Positions 24,507-32,524 of a DNA stretch of 64,000 nt are shown here, in pieces. How positions within the stretch are numbered: the stretch's first letter is position 1; each line of letters begins with the position of its first letter. The position numbers and the translations under genes were made by a program. The notes under the pieces were generated by a model. It saw nothing but the letters and a program-made list of their open reading frames with translations, made no database searches and had not been told where the DNA came from. This DNA comes from Kutzneria kofuensis (GTDB lineage: Bacteria; Actinomycetota; Actinomycetes; Mycobacteriales; Pseudonocardiaceae), in contig NZ_JACHIR010000001.1 in NCBI RefSeq assembly GCF_014203355.1, forward strand, positions 5,024,038 to 5,088,037, in the 5' to 3' direction.

Positions 24507-25601
24507 ATGTCGTCCAGCGTCGGACAGCAGGTCAGTGGGGTCGACGCCGTTGTGCTCGTGGGCGGGAAGGGCACCAGACTCCGCCCGCTCACGCTCTCGG
24601 CGCCCAAGCCCATGCTGCCCACCGCGGGGGTGCCGTTCCTGACGCACCTGCTGTCCCGGATCCGGGCCGTCGGCATCACGCACGTGGTGCTCGGCACCTC
24701 GTACAAGGCCGAGGTGTTCGCCGAGTACTTCGGTGACGGCTCCCGGCTCGGGCTGGAGTTGGAGTACGTCGTCGAGGAGGAGCCCCTCGACACCGGCGGC
24801 GGCATCCGCAACGTCGGCGACCGGCTGCGCGAGGACGACGTCATGGTCTTCAACGGCGACATCCTGTCCGGGGTGGACCTGGCCGGCGTCGTCGGCACGC
24901 ACCGTGACAACAACGCCGACGTCACCCTGCACCTCGTGAAGGTCCCCGATCCCCGGGCCTTCGGCTGCGTGCCCACCGACGCCGAGGGGCGCGTCACGGC
25001 GTTCCTGGAGAAGACCGACAATCCGCCGACCGACCAGATCAACGCCGGGTGCTACGTGTTCCGGCGCGAGACCCTGATGACCATCCCCACCGGTCGTCGG
25101 GTGTCCGTCGAACGCGAGACCTTCCCCGGGCTTCTGGCCTCCGGGCACCGGCTGCAGGGCCACGTCGACTCGTCCTACTGGCTCGACCTCGGCACCCCCG
25201 GCGCCTTCGTCCAGGGCTCCGCCGACCTCGTCCGCGGCATCGCCCCCTCGGCGGCCCTGCCCGGCGCCCCCGGCGAGTCCATCGTGCTCGACGGCGCCAC
25301 CGTCGACCCGTCCGCGACGATCACCGGCGGCTCCACCATCGGGGCCGGCTGCGTCGTCGAAGCCGGCGCGGTCGTCGACGGCTCCGTCCTCTTCGACGGC
25401 GCCGTCATCCGCTCCGGCGCCGTTGTCGAACGCACCCTCGTCGGCGCTCGCGCCGTCGTCGGCACCGGCACCGTCCTGCGCGATGTCGTCGTCGGCGACG
25501 ATGCCGTCATCGGCGCCCACTGCGAGCTCCTCCACGGCGCCCGCGTCTGGCCCGGCATCCACCTCCCCGGCACCTCCATCCGCTTCTCCACGGACGCGTA
25601 G
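24507..25601 (+). CDS. manC: mannose-1-phosphate guanylyltransferase (NDP-sugar pyrophosphorylase)
   Basis: A 364-residue enzyme with an N-terminal nucleotidyltransferase domain (AVVLVGGKGTRLRPLTLSAP; KPMLPTAGVPFL; VFNGDILSGVDL) and a C-terminal left-handed beta-helix of hexapeptide repeats (residues about 265-360). It makes GDP-mannose from mannose-1-P, and links to manA/manB further on. By position it matches mycobacterial Rv3264c, which has been annotated both as RmlA2 and ManC/ManB; the sugar specificity is inferred. The ATG at 24507 has GAGGAGG upstream. Confidence 0.85.
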   Translation: MSSSVGQQVSGVDAVVLVGGKGTRLRPLTLSAPKPMLPTAGVPFLTHLLSRIRAVGITHVVLGTSYKAEVFAEYFGDGSRLGLELEYVVEEEPLDTGGGIRNVGDRLREDDVMVFNGDILSGVDLAGVVGTHRDNNADVTLHLVKVPDPRAFGCVPTDAEGRVTAFLEKTDNPPTDQINAGCYVFRRETLMTIPTGRRVSVERETFPGLLASGHRLQGHVDSSYWLDLGTPGAFVQGSADLVRGIAPSAALPGAPGESIVLDGATVDPSATITGGSTIGAGCVVEAGAVVDGSVLFDGAVIRSGAVVERTLVGARAVVGTGTVLRDVVVGDDAVIGAHCELLHGARVWPGIHLPGTSIRFSTDA

Positions 25602-25603
25602 CC

Positions 25604-26686
25604 ATGGCCCCGAGGTTCGACATCACGCGGGTCCGCCTGCGCAACTACAAGAGCATCGAGTCGTGTGATGTCGAACTCGGCCCGCTCACCCTGCTCGTGG
25701 GCCCCAACGGCTCCGGCAAGAGCAACTTCCTCGACGCCTTGCAGTTCGTCGCCGACGCACTGAACACCAACCTGGAGAATGCCCTCCGGGAGCGAGGCGG
25801 ATTCCGCTCGGTGAGCCGCTTCGGCGAGAGCGAAGTCGAAATCGAGATCACTCTTGGTTCTGGCGTGCAAACGCGAGGCTACCGTGTTGTGCTCGCACCG
25901 GTCGATGGCGTTTCGTATCGGGTCGTCAGCGAGGCGTGGAAGTACTCCGATAGTTCGGAATGGTCGGTCGATGTATTTGATGGGCCCGAACATATCGGGC
26001 TGCCACGAGGTCGGATTGGTGAGCGGCATCTTCCCGTTCTGAAGGTGCTGTCAGGATTTCGGTCCTTCAGTCCGATTCCGGAGCAGATGAGGGACATCAG
26101 CCGCCCGGACCTAGGGGACAGGCTGCTCAGGGACGGCTCCAACGCGCCGAACGTGATCGCCAGGCTGGAGTCCCACGATCCCCCCGCGAAACAGTTGGTC
26201 GAGGAATACCTGCGGCTGGTCGTCGATGGGCTGACCGGCGTCGAGTCTCGCCAGATCAGTTCCTGGCGGGCGCTGTTCTTCAAGCAGGAAATCGAAGGGG
26301 TGAGCCAGCCCAGGGAATTCGATGCGCTGTCGATGTCCGACGGCACGTTGCATGCCTTGGGAGTGCTCATCGCGTTGTTCGAGGGCGCTGAGACCGTTGG
26401 GATCGAAGAACCGGAAAGTGGGCTGCATCCTGCTGCCGCGGCCGTGTTGATGGACGCGCTGCGGGACAGCGCCCACCGCCGTCAGGTGATCGTGACGACG
26501 CACAGCCCCGATCTGCTCGATGTGCCGGGCCTCCAGCCGTCCGAAGTGCTTGCCGTGCGCTCTGTTCGCGGCAAGACGGTCATCGGTCGGCTCAACGACG
26601 CCGGAACCTATGCGTTGAAGGAGTCCCTCTACAGCCCAGGTGCGTTGCTGCGAACCAACTACCTGCAACCGGAGACCGACGAATGA
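25604..26686 (+). CDS. ABC/OLD-type AAA ATPase (AAA_21-like)
   Basis: A 360-residue ATPase of the RecF/OLD group. Walker A is GPNGSGKS (residues 33-40), the signature-like MSDGTLHALGVLIAL precedes Walker B VGIEEPESGLHP, and TTHSPDLLD carries the switch histidine. The insert between them has no TOPRIM domain, so the nuclease function would come from the next gene, whose start overlaps this stop (ATGA). Base composition is visibly less GC-rich than the neighbours (53% by hand count in 25921-25980 against about 72% in 25381-25440), suggesting acquisition by transfer. Such ATPases power defence or repair nucleases. Confidence 0.85.
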   Translation: MAPRFDITRVRLRNYKSIESCDVELGPLTLLVGPNGSGKSNFLDALQFVADALNTNLENALRERGGFRSVSRFGESEVEIEITLGSGVQTRGYRVVLAPVDGVSYRVVSEAWKYSDSSEWSVDVFDGPEHIGLPRGRIGERHLPVLKVLSGFRSFSPIPEQMRDISRPDLGDRLLRDGSNAPNVIARLESHDPPAKQLVEEYLRLVVDGLTGVESRQISSWRALFFKQEIEGVSQPREFDALSMSDGTLHALGVLIALFEGAETVGIEEPESGLHPAAAAVLMDALRDSAHRRQVIVTTHSPDLLDVPGLQPSEVLAVRSVRGKTVIGRLNDAGTYALKESLYSPGALLRTNYLQPETDE

Positions 26687-27279
26687 GCCTTCCGGTTGTC
26701 GTGCCCGTCGTCGAAGGTCACGGTGAGAGCACAGCGGTTCCGGTGCTGCTGCGTCGGATGACATGGGAGCTTGGTTGGGAACACCAAGTGGCGCAACCGT
26801 TCCGAGTGCCACGGAGCGAGCTGGCCGACCCGACCAAGCTGAATCGCGCGGTGGCGGTCGCCTCTCGCAACGTTCGAGGACCAGGCGGTGTCCTGGTCCT
26901 GTTCGATGCCGACGACGACTGCCCGGTGGAACTGAACGCGAAGCTTCAGGGCACGGTCTGCGATTCGCGATGCAGGGTGGAGATCGTCGTCGCCAACCGT
27001 GAGTTCGAGGCCTGGTTCCTGGCGTCGATCTCGGCGCTGCGCCAGCACGACGCCGTACAGCCCGACGCGGCCTACGCCGGCGACCCGGAGCAGCGGCGTG
27101 GGGCGAAGGAGCAGCTCACCAAGTTGATGGTGAGTCCGTACCGCGAGGTCAGGCACCAGCCCGCCTTCTGCAGCCTGATCGACCTCGAGACGACGTGGCG
27201 GAACAGCCGGTCGTTCCGGCGGTTGGTGAGTGCGCTGCAACGGTTGCTGGAGGTGGAGCCGCCGCCATGGACGCTGTGA
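26683..27279 (+). CDS. DUF4276 family protein (TOPRIM-like), partner of the ATPase
   Basis: A 198-residue protein. PVVEGHGESTAVPVLLRR (Glu11, Glu15) and LVLFDADDDCP (Asp75, Asp77-79) resemble the Glu and DxD metal-binding motifs of TOPRIM nucleases, and NREFEAWFLAS is a DUF4276 hallmark. By family knowledge, DUF4276 genes sit next to ABC ATPases, as here, with a 4-nt overlap. The likely role is a metal-dependent nuclease or effector controlled by the ATPase; the biochemical activity is inferred. The 3' end overlaps the glycosylase gene by 13 nt. Confidence 0.8.
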   Translation: MSLPVVVPVVEGHGESTAVPVLLRRMTWELGWEHQVAQPFRVPRSELADPTKLNRAVAVASRNVRGPGGVLVLFDADDDCPVELNAKLQGTVCDSRCRVEIVVANREFEAWFLASISALRQHDAVQPDAAYAGDPEQRRGAKEQLTKLMVSPYREVRHQPAFCSLIDLETTWRNSRSFRRLVSALQRLLEVEPPPWTL

Positions 27280-28148
27280 CCCGTCGCTGGACGCCCGACT
27301 ACCCGCTGGACATCGGCGGGGTGGTCGGGCCGTTGCGGCGTGGGGCCGGGGATCCGGCGTTTCAGGTGGCGGCGGACGGGGCGTTGTGGCTGACGGGGAA
27401 CGCCGCGTCGGGGCCGGCGTCGCTGGAGCTGCGCCGGCAGGACGGCGAGGTGGTGGCGCGGGCGTGGGGTGACGGCGCGGAGGAGCTGCTGGACGGAGTG
27501 CCGCAGCTGCTCGGGGCCGACGACGAGCCGGAGGCGTTCGAGGCGCACCACGAGCTGATCCGCGAGACGAGGCGGCGAATGCCGGGGCTGAGGCTGGGAA
27601 GGACGAACCGGGTGTGGGACAGCCTGGTGCCGGCGATCCTGGAGCAGAAGGTCACGGGGTACGAGGCGCGCAGGTCGTGGCGGGACCTGTGTCGGAGATA
27701 CGGCCGACCAGCCCCGGGCCCGGCGCCGGTGGGCATGAGGGTGCCGCCGACGCCGAAGGCGATCCTGGGCATCACGGACTGGGAGTGGCACAAGGCGGGT
27801 GTTGACGGCCAACGGCGAAGGACGCTGCTGAACGCGGCGGCGGCCGCGCATGCGTTGACGAGCAAGGAGAAGCTGCGGTTGATCCCGGGCATCGGGGTGT
27901 GGACGACGGCCGAGGTGGCGCAACGCGCCTGGGGCGACCCGGACGAGGTGAGCGTGGGCGACTTCCACATCCCGAGCGTGGTGGGCTGGGCGCTGGTGGG
28001 CCGCGCGCTGGACGACGACGGCATGCTCGAGGTGCTCGAGCCGTACCGGCCGCAGCGCCAGCGCGCGGTCCGCTACATCGAGGCGTCGGGGTTCCGCAAA
28101 CCCCGCTTCGCCCCACGCTACGCAGCCAGGGACTACCGGGCGATCTAG
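27267..28148 (+). CDS. AlkA-like DNA-3-methyladenine glycosylase
   Basis: A 293-residue HhH-GPD protein. LVPAILEQKVTGYEARRSWR starts the glycosylase core and LRLIPGIGVWTTAEVAQRAW is the helix-hairpin-helix; SVGDFHIPSVVGW carries the catalytic aspartate. The enzyme would remove alkylated bases. The ATG at 27267, preceded by GGAGGTGGAG, lies inside the DUF4276 gene, so it may be translated with the ATPase pair although its GC content is that of the host genome. Its TAG stop and the stop of the convergent NUDIX gene overlap in one CTAG. Confidence 0.87.
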   Translation: MDAVTRRWTPDYPLDIGGVVGPLRRGAGDPAFQVAADGALWLTGNAASGPASLELRRQDGEVVARAWGDGAEELLDGVPQLLGADDEPEAFEAHHELIRETRRRMPGLRLGRTNRVWDSLVPAILEQKVTGYEARRSWRDLCRRYGRPAPGPAPVGMRVPPTPKAILGITDWEWHKAGVDGQRRRTLLNAAAAAHALTSKEKLRLIPGIGVWTTAEVAQRAWGDPDEVSVGDFHIPSVVGWALVGRALDDDGMLEVLEPYRPQRQRAVRYIEASGFRKPRFAPRYAARDYRAI

Positions 28149-28684
28149 CGGTAACGCGACAAAGCCAGGTCCACGAGTTCGGGCACGGTGTCGACGTTGG
28201 ACGGCAGCGCATCGACGGGCCACCACTGCAGGTCCACGGACTCGGCGCTGCGCACGGGCTTGGCGCCGACGGGGGCCCGCACCAGGAACCGCACGTCGAA
28301 GTGCCGCGTGGGCTTGCCGAGCGAGCAGGTGATGCCGTGCACGTCCACGTGCAGCGGCGTCGGCTCGATCCGCAGCCCCCGGATCCCGGACTCCTCGGTG
28401 GCCTCCCGCAGGGCCGCGTCCACCACGGTCGCGTCGGACGGCTCGCAGTGCCCGCCGAGTTGCAGCCACCGCCCGACCCGGGGGTGCAGCGTCAGCAGCA
28501 CGTGCTCGGCGGTGGCGTCGAGCACCAGGGCGGAGGCGGTGATGTGCCCGGGCTCGCACGAACGCAGGCAGGCGTCCGCCCGCGCGGCGAGGAAGCCGAG
28601 AAACGCCTGCCGCAGCGCCTCCTGCGGCTCGCTGCCGGGCTGCCACCCGGTCAACGTCGACACGGCGTCGGCATGCAGGCTCAC
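28145..28684 (-). CDS. NUDIX hydrolase
   Basis: A 179-residue protein with a NUDIX box (GGHCEPSD ... LREATEESGI) that is one residue longer than the classic spacing between Gly and Arg-Glu, as in a common NUDIX subgroup. The flanking ITASALVLDATAEHVLL and LQWWPVDALP are typical strands. It would hydrolyse a nucleoside diphosphate-linked compound; the substrate is unknown. GTG start at 28684. It follows fbiB by 73 nt on the same strand and may be co-transcribed. Confidence 0.88.
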   Translation of the reverse strand: MSLHADAVSTLTGWQPGSEPQEALRQAFLGFLAARADACLRSCEPGHITASALVLDATAEHVLLTLHPRVGRWLQLGGHCEPSDATVVDAALREATEESGIRGLRIEPTPLHVDVHGITCSLGKPTRHFDVRFLVRAPVGAKPVRSAESVDLQWWPVDALPSNVDTVPELVDLALSRYR

Positions 28685-28757
28685 AGGCCCACCTCGCTGG
28701 CGCTCGGCGGGTCTGCGACCCAGCTCCCTGTGTTGAATGGTGCCCTCGCAAGCTCGG

Positions 28758-30098
28758 TCACAGCTCCACCAATCCCAGTTCGGTCGGCGCGGGCGGCCGG
28801 GGCCCGGCGACTCCGTCGGCCGGATGCCCGACGGCGACGGCGCCGAGCGGCGACCAGTCGGCCGGCAGGTCCAGCACGGCCCGCACGATGTCGGGGCAGA
28901 AGATGGTCGACGACACCCAGCACGACGCGAGGTCCTCGGCCGCCAGCGCGACCAGCAGCCCCTGCACGGCGGCCCCGCCGGCGACGGTGAACATCGTGCG
29001 CTCGGCGGCCTGCCGCAACGGGTCGGGGTAGTCGTGCGCGCCGTCCATCACCATGAACGGCAGCACCAGCTCGGTCGCTCCCCACAGCAGGTCGCCGCGG
29101 GCGATGCGGCGCTCGATCCGCGCCTCGTCCCACCCGTCGTTACGGAGGTCGGCACGCCACTGGTCGCGCATGGCCTCCAGCAGCTTGGTCCGCCGCGCCC
29201 GGTCCCGCACCCACACGAACCGCACGGGATGCGTGTGGTGCGGCGCCGGCGCCGTCAAACCGACGCCGATCGCCCGGCGCAGCACGTCCTCGTCCACGGG
29301 CTCGCCGGAGAAGCTGCGCACGGAGCGCCGCAGCAGCACCGCCTCCCGCCGGCCCTGGGCGATGGACTCGTTGGTGCCCAACCGGAACAGGTCCTCCTCG
29401 ACCGGCCGGTTCAGGTCCCGTGCGGTCGATCCGTTGTCCGTCAGGGACAATCCCCGCACGACGGCGACCGGCACCGCGCCGAGCTTGCCCTTCACGAGGT
29501 CTCCCGCGGCGGCGATCTCGTCGGCGATCGCGACTTCGGTCACCACGAGCTCGTTGCCCTGGCCGTCGACCTCGCCGGCGTAGCTGCGCACGACGGGCAG
29601 TCCCGAAGCGCCGATCGCGGCGTCGGTCTGCCCGACCCGCCACGCCCGGCCCATCGTGTCGGTGATCACCACGGCGACGTCGACACCGAGCCGCTCGCGC
29701 AGCTCGGTGCGCAGCTTCAGCGCCGAGGCGTCCGGGTCCAGCGGCAGCAGCGCGATCTCGGCCTGCGACACGTTGGAGTTGTCCACTCCCGACGCGGCCT
29801 GCACGATGCCGAGCCGGTTCTGCGTGATCAGCGTGTTCTTCACGCGGGCCAGCACCCGCACCGACTCGGAGACGACCAGCTCCCGCCGCCGGGCCTCGCG
29901 CTCGGCCGGGTCGTCCGGCGCGGGCACCAGCTGACCCTCCACTTTGGACACGATCTTGCTGGTGACCACGAGCACGTCGCCGTCGCGCAGCCACGGCGCG
30001 GCCTCGGCGATGGCGGCGGTCAGGTCGTCGCCGGGACGGAACTCGGGCAGCCCGGGCACCGGCAGCAGCTCGACGGCGCCCTCGGCGTGATCGGTCAC
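28758..30098 (-). CDS. fbiB: coenzyme F420 gamma-glutamyl ligase / dehydro-F420-0 reductase
   Basis: A 446-residue bifunctional enzyme. The N-terminal CofE-like domain (residues about 1-240: [46 protein letters not shown]) adds glutamates to F420-0. The C-terminal nitroreductase-like FMN domain (about 250-430: [33 protein letters not shown]) reduces the dehydro form. The fusion is the actinobacterial arrangement. Its ATG overlaps the fbiA stop by 4 nt. Confidence 0.95.
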   Translation of the reverse strand: MTDHAEGAVELLPVPGLPEFRPGDDLTAAIAEAAPWLRDGDVLVVTSKIVSKVEGQLVPAPDDPAEREARRRELVVSESVRVLARVKNTLITQNRLGIVQAASGVDNSNVSQAEIALLPLDPDASALKLRTELRERLGVDVAVVITDTMGRAWRVGQTDAAIGASGLPVVRSYAGEVDGQGNELVVTEVAIADEIAAAGDLVKGKLGAVPVAVVRGLSLTDNGSTARDLNRPVEEDLFRLGTNESIAQGRREAVLLRRSVRSFSGEPVDEDVLRRAIGVGLTAPAPHHTHPVRFVWVRDRARRTKLLEAMRDQWRADLRNDGWDEARIERRIARGDLLWGATELVLPFMVMDGAHDYPDPLRQAAERTMFTVAGGAAVQGLLVALAAEDLASCWVSSTIFCPDIVRAVLDLPADWSPLGAVAVGHPADGVAGPRPPAPTELGLVEL

Positions 30099-31057
30099 AG
30101 TGCGACTCCAGCCAGGTCGAGTGCGGCGCGGACCATGTCCGCGGTGGCGTCCACATCGGACATCAGCAGCGGCACGTTGCGCACCGCGACGCCGTCGACG
30201 GACGCGTTGTCCTCCGGAGCCACCAGCCAGCCGTCGAGCACGCCGTCGGCCTTACGCGAGCCGTAGTGGCGGCCGACCGCCTCGGCACTGGTCTCCACGC
30301 CGATCGCGGTCAGGCACGCGTCGGCCATGCCCCGGACCGGCGCGTTGCCGATGATCGGCGAGACGCCGACGACGCCGGCCGAGGTCGCGCGCACGGCGTC
30401 GCGCACGCCGGGGATCGACAGCACGGTGCCGACGCTGACCACGGGATTGGACGGCGCGAACAACACGGCGTCCGCGCCGGCGATCGCGTCCAGCACACCC
30501 GGCGCCGGCTTGGCTTCGTCCGCGCCGATCGGCACGATCGAGTGCGCCGGCAGCTCGGCGTGGTACCGGATCCACCACTCCTGGAAGTGGATCGCGCGCC
30601 GCTCGTCCTCCGAGCCGGGCACGTCCACGACGACGTGCGTCTCCACCTGGTCGTCGGTCATCGGCAGCAGCCGCACGCCGGGCTGCCAGCGCGCGCACAG
30701 CGCCTCGGTGACCGCCGACAGCGGATAACCCGCGCGCAGCATGCGGGTCCGCACCAGGTGCGTGGCGATGTCCCGGTCGCCCAGCCCGAACCACGGGGCC
30801 TCGGCGCCGTACGCGGCGAGCTCCTCCTTGACCCGCCAGGTCTCCCCGGACAGTCCCCAGCCGCGCTCGGTGTCGATGCCGCCGCCCAGGGTGTACATGC
30901 ACGTGTCCAGGTCCGGGCAGATGCGCAGCCCGTGCAGCCACACGTCGTCGCCCGTGTTCACCAATGCGGTGATCTCTGCCCCTTCGGGCAGCGCCGCCTT
31001 CACGCCGAGCAGGAACCGCGCCCCGCCGACACCGCCGACCAATACCACGACCTTCAC
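30095..31057 (-). CDS. fbiA: phosphoenolpyruvate/2-phospholactate transferase for F420 synthesis
   Basis: A 320-residue CofD-family enzyme that joins the activated three-carbon unit to the deazaflavin Fo. Motifs: [80 protein letters not shown] and [15 protein letters not shown]. The GTG at 31057 is chosen because the family begins at [15 protein letters not shown] lies about 10 nt upstream. The open frame continues to 31177 but overlaps the previous gene. It is part of a run site-2 protease, fbiA, fbiB, NUDIX. Confidence 0.96.
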   Translation of the reverse strand: MKVVVLVGGVGGARFLLGVKAALPEGAEITALVNTGDDVWLHGLRICPDLDTCMYTLGGGIDTERGWGLSGETWRVKEELAAYGAEAPWFGLGDRDIATHLVRTRMLRAGYPLSAVTEALCARWQPGVRLLPMTDDQVETHVVVDVPGSEDERRAIHFQEWWIRYHAELPAHSIVPIGADEAKPAPGVLDAIAGADAVLFAPSNPVVSVGTVLSIPGVRDAVRATSAGVVGVSPIIGNAPVRGMADACLTAIGVETSAEAVGRHYGSRKADGVLDGWLVAPEDNASVDGVAVRNVPLLMSDVDATADMVRAALDLAGVAL

Positions 31058-31091
31058 AGGGCGCAATCCTTTCACGCTTGCGGGTGAAATC

Positions 31092-31871
31092 TCAGCGGGT
31101 CCAGAAGCGGAAGAAGGCGTCGCCGAGTCCCGCGAGGGAGATGTCGCCACCGACCAGGCCGAACAGGCCGCGGCCAATGGTGAAGAACACAGTGCTCACC
31201 TGGCTCACGCCGATCAGCAAGGCGAACAGCACCAGCGGCGCCCACGGCCGCACCCGCACCGCGATCGCCTGCGCCTCACGCGACAGCCACGGCGCGATCA
31301 CGCCGAAGCCGTCGAAGCCCGGCACCGGCAGGATGTTGAACAGGAACGTGAACACCTGCAGGAAGGCCAGGTAGGCGAAGGCCAGCTGCAGTCCCAGGGG
31401 CAGCGGGACCACCAACACAACAGCGTTGAGCACCAGGCCGATCAGCAGGTTGAACAGCGGCCCGGCGAAGGACACCAGAGATTCGACAGGTTTGGACCGC
31501 AGCGCCCAGTGATTGATGAGTACGGCGCCGCCCGGCAGCGGGATACCTCCGATGATCAGGTACACCAGCGGCAGCACGATGCTCATCACTGGATCGGTGT
31601 AGCGGCGCGGGTCGAGCGTCAGGTAACCGCGCACCCGCACCTCGTGGTCGCCCCCGCGGTACGCCACGAAAGCGTGGCCGAACTCGTGCAGGCACAGGGA
31701 AACGACCCAGCCGCCGACGACGAAGAGCACGACACCGGCGGTGAGCAGCCAGCGGTTGCCGTAGAACGGATCGGCCGTCGGCAGCGCGCACAGCACCGCA
31801 CCGATGACTGTCACGCCCAGCAGGCCGAGGAACAGGGGACTCGGTCGCACCGATGATCGGTTCACAACCAC
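31092..31871 (-). CDS. site-2 protease family (M50) membrane protein
   Basis: A 259-residue polytopic protein with about six membrane segments. SLCLHEFGHAFVAYR holds the zinc motif HExxH inside a membrane helix, and NILPVPGFDGFGV holds the third zinc ligand (NxxPxxxxDG), so the active site looks complete. It cleaves transmembrane proteins within the bilayer, for example anti-sigma factors; the target is unknown. The start may be GTG 31871 or GTG 31865; a weak -10-like CACACT lies 7 nt before the latter. Divergent from whiB. Confidence 0.9.
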   Translation of the reverse strand: MVVNRSSVRPSPLFLGLLGVTVIGAVLCALPTADPFYGNRWLLTAGVVLFVVGGWVVSLCLHEFGHAFVAYRGGDHEVRVRGYLTLDPRRYTDPVMSIVLPLVYLIIGGIPLPGGAVLINHWALRSKPVESLVSFAGPLFNLLIGLVLNAVVLVVPLPLGLQLAFAYLAFLQVFTFLFNILPVPGFDGFGVIAPWLSREAQAIAVRVRPWAPLVLFALLIGVSQVSTVFFTIGRGLFGLVGGDISLAGLGDAFFRFWTR

Positions 31872-31990
31872 CAGTGTGCCCGGTGGCGGTGGGTGACCGG
31901 CGGCGGTATGACCAGGTGGCAGCGCCTGTTCGCCCTCTGTGACGGTGTCCCCCGACGTAAGTACTTCGCTTGACCCCTTGCAACGACACG

Positions 31991-32016
31991 GGTGTAATCA
32001 CATTGGTGTCATTCAC
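31991..32016 (+). promoter_or_regulatory. direct repeat in the whiB promoter region
   Basis: GGTGTAATCAC (31991-32001) and GGTGTCATTCAC (32005-32016) are near-identical half-sites 14 nt apart, in the 210-nt gap between the site-2 protease and whiB. They may bind a regulator on one face of the helix, or be part of the promoter. Nothing else stands out in the gap. Confidence 0.35.
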
Positions 32017-32081
32017 CGTCGAGGGGGCGGTGGGTGGTGTCCGCCAACCGGGGAGTGCGGAAGGCGAGGAGGCGGACGGAC

Positions 32082-32438
32082 ATGGAAATAGAAGGAGGCC
32101 GCGTCGTGGAAGCGGCCGAGATCGTCGGCATCGGCGCGCCCGTGCGCGAGTTCAGCCTGTTGGAATCCGGTGAGAGGGATTTCACGGTGCTGGACGGGGT
32201 GTTCGACGGTGACGACGAAGAGCAGGAGTGGCAGGAGCGCGCCCTGTGCGCGCAGACCGACCCCGAGGCGTTCTTCCCCGAGAAGGGCGGATCCACCCGG
32301 GAGGCCAAGCGGATCTGTCAGGGCTGCGAGGTGCGTTCGGAGTGCCTCGAGTACGCGCTGGCCCATGACGAGCGCTTCGGCATCTGGGGCGGGCTGTCCG
32401 AACGGGAACGCCGGAAGTTGAAGAAGCGGCCCGCGTAG
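32082..32438 (+). CDS. whiB: WhiB-family iron-sulphur transcription regulator (WhiB2 type)
   Basis: A 118-residue regulator from ATG 32082. Four conserved cysteines bind the 4Fe-4S cluster: ERALCAQTDPEAFF, then ICQGCEVRSECLEYALAHD, followed by the turn FGIWGGLSERERRKLKK and a basic tail that contacts DNA and sigma factor. It controls septation and differentiation in this family. Two start sites are equally good: ATG 32082 after GAGGAGG, and GTG 32106 after AAGGAGG (110 residues). By synteny it is WhiB2/WhmD. Confidence 0.95.
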   Translation: MEIEGGRVVEAAEIVGIGAPVREFSLLESGERDFTVLDGVFDGDDEEQEWQERALCAQTDPEAFFPEKGGSTREAKRICQGCEVRSECLEYALAHDERFGIWGGLSERERRKLKKRPA

Positions 32439-32452
32439 AAGGCTCAACCCGC

Positions 32453-32524
32453 CGGGCAACTGGCCCGATGATCAGTCGTACGGTGTGCTCGACGCGCCGA
32501 CGATGGGAGTGGCCAGTTGCCCGG
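32453..32524. repeat. 14-bp inverted repeat bracketing the start of the giant glycosyltransferase
   Basis: CCGGGCAACTGGCC (32453-32466) and its exact complement GGCCAGTTGCCCGG (32511-32524) are 44 nt apart. The second arm contains the TTG start codon, and the ribosome site GGGAG lies just before it. Confidence 0.7.

Noticed and set aside
25604-28148. Integrated mobile element around the ATPase-DUF4276 pair
   Set aside because: No integrase, transposase, tRNA gene, terminal inverted repeat or target duplication could be seen on either side; only the base composition hints at transfer.
28720-28757. Third copy of the long terminator family near GTTGAATGGTGCC
   Set aside because: Only a partial one-arm resemblance is present; no matching second arm was found, so it was not called.
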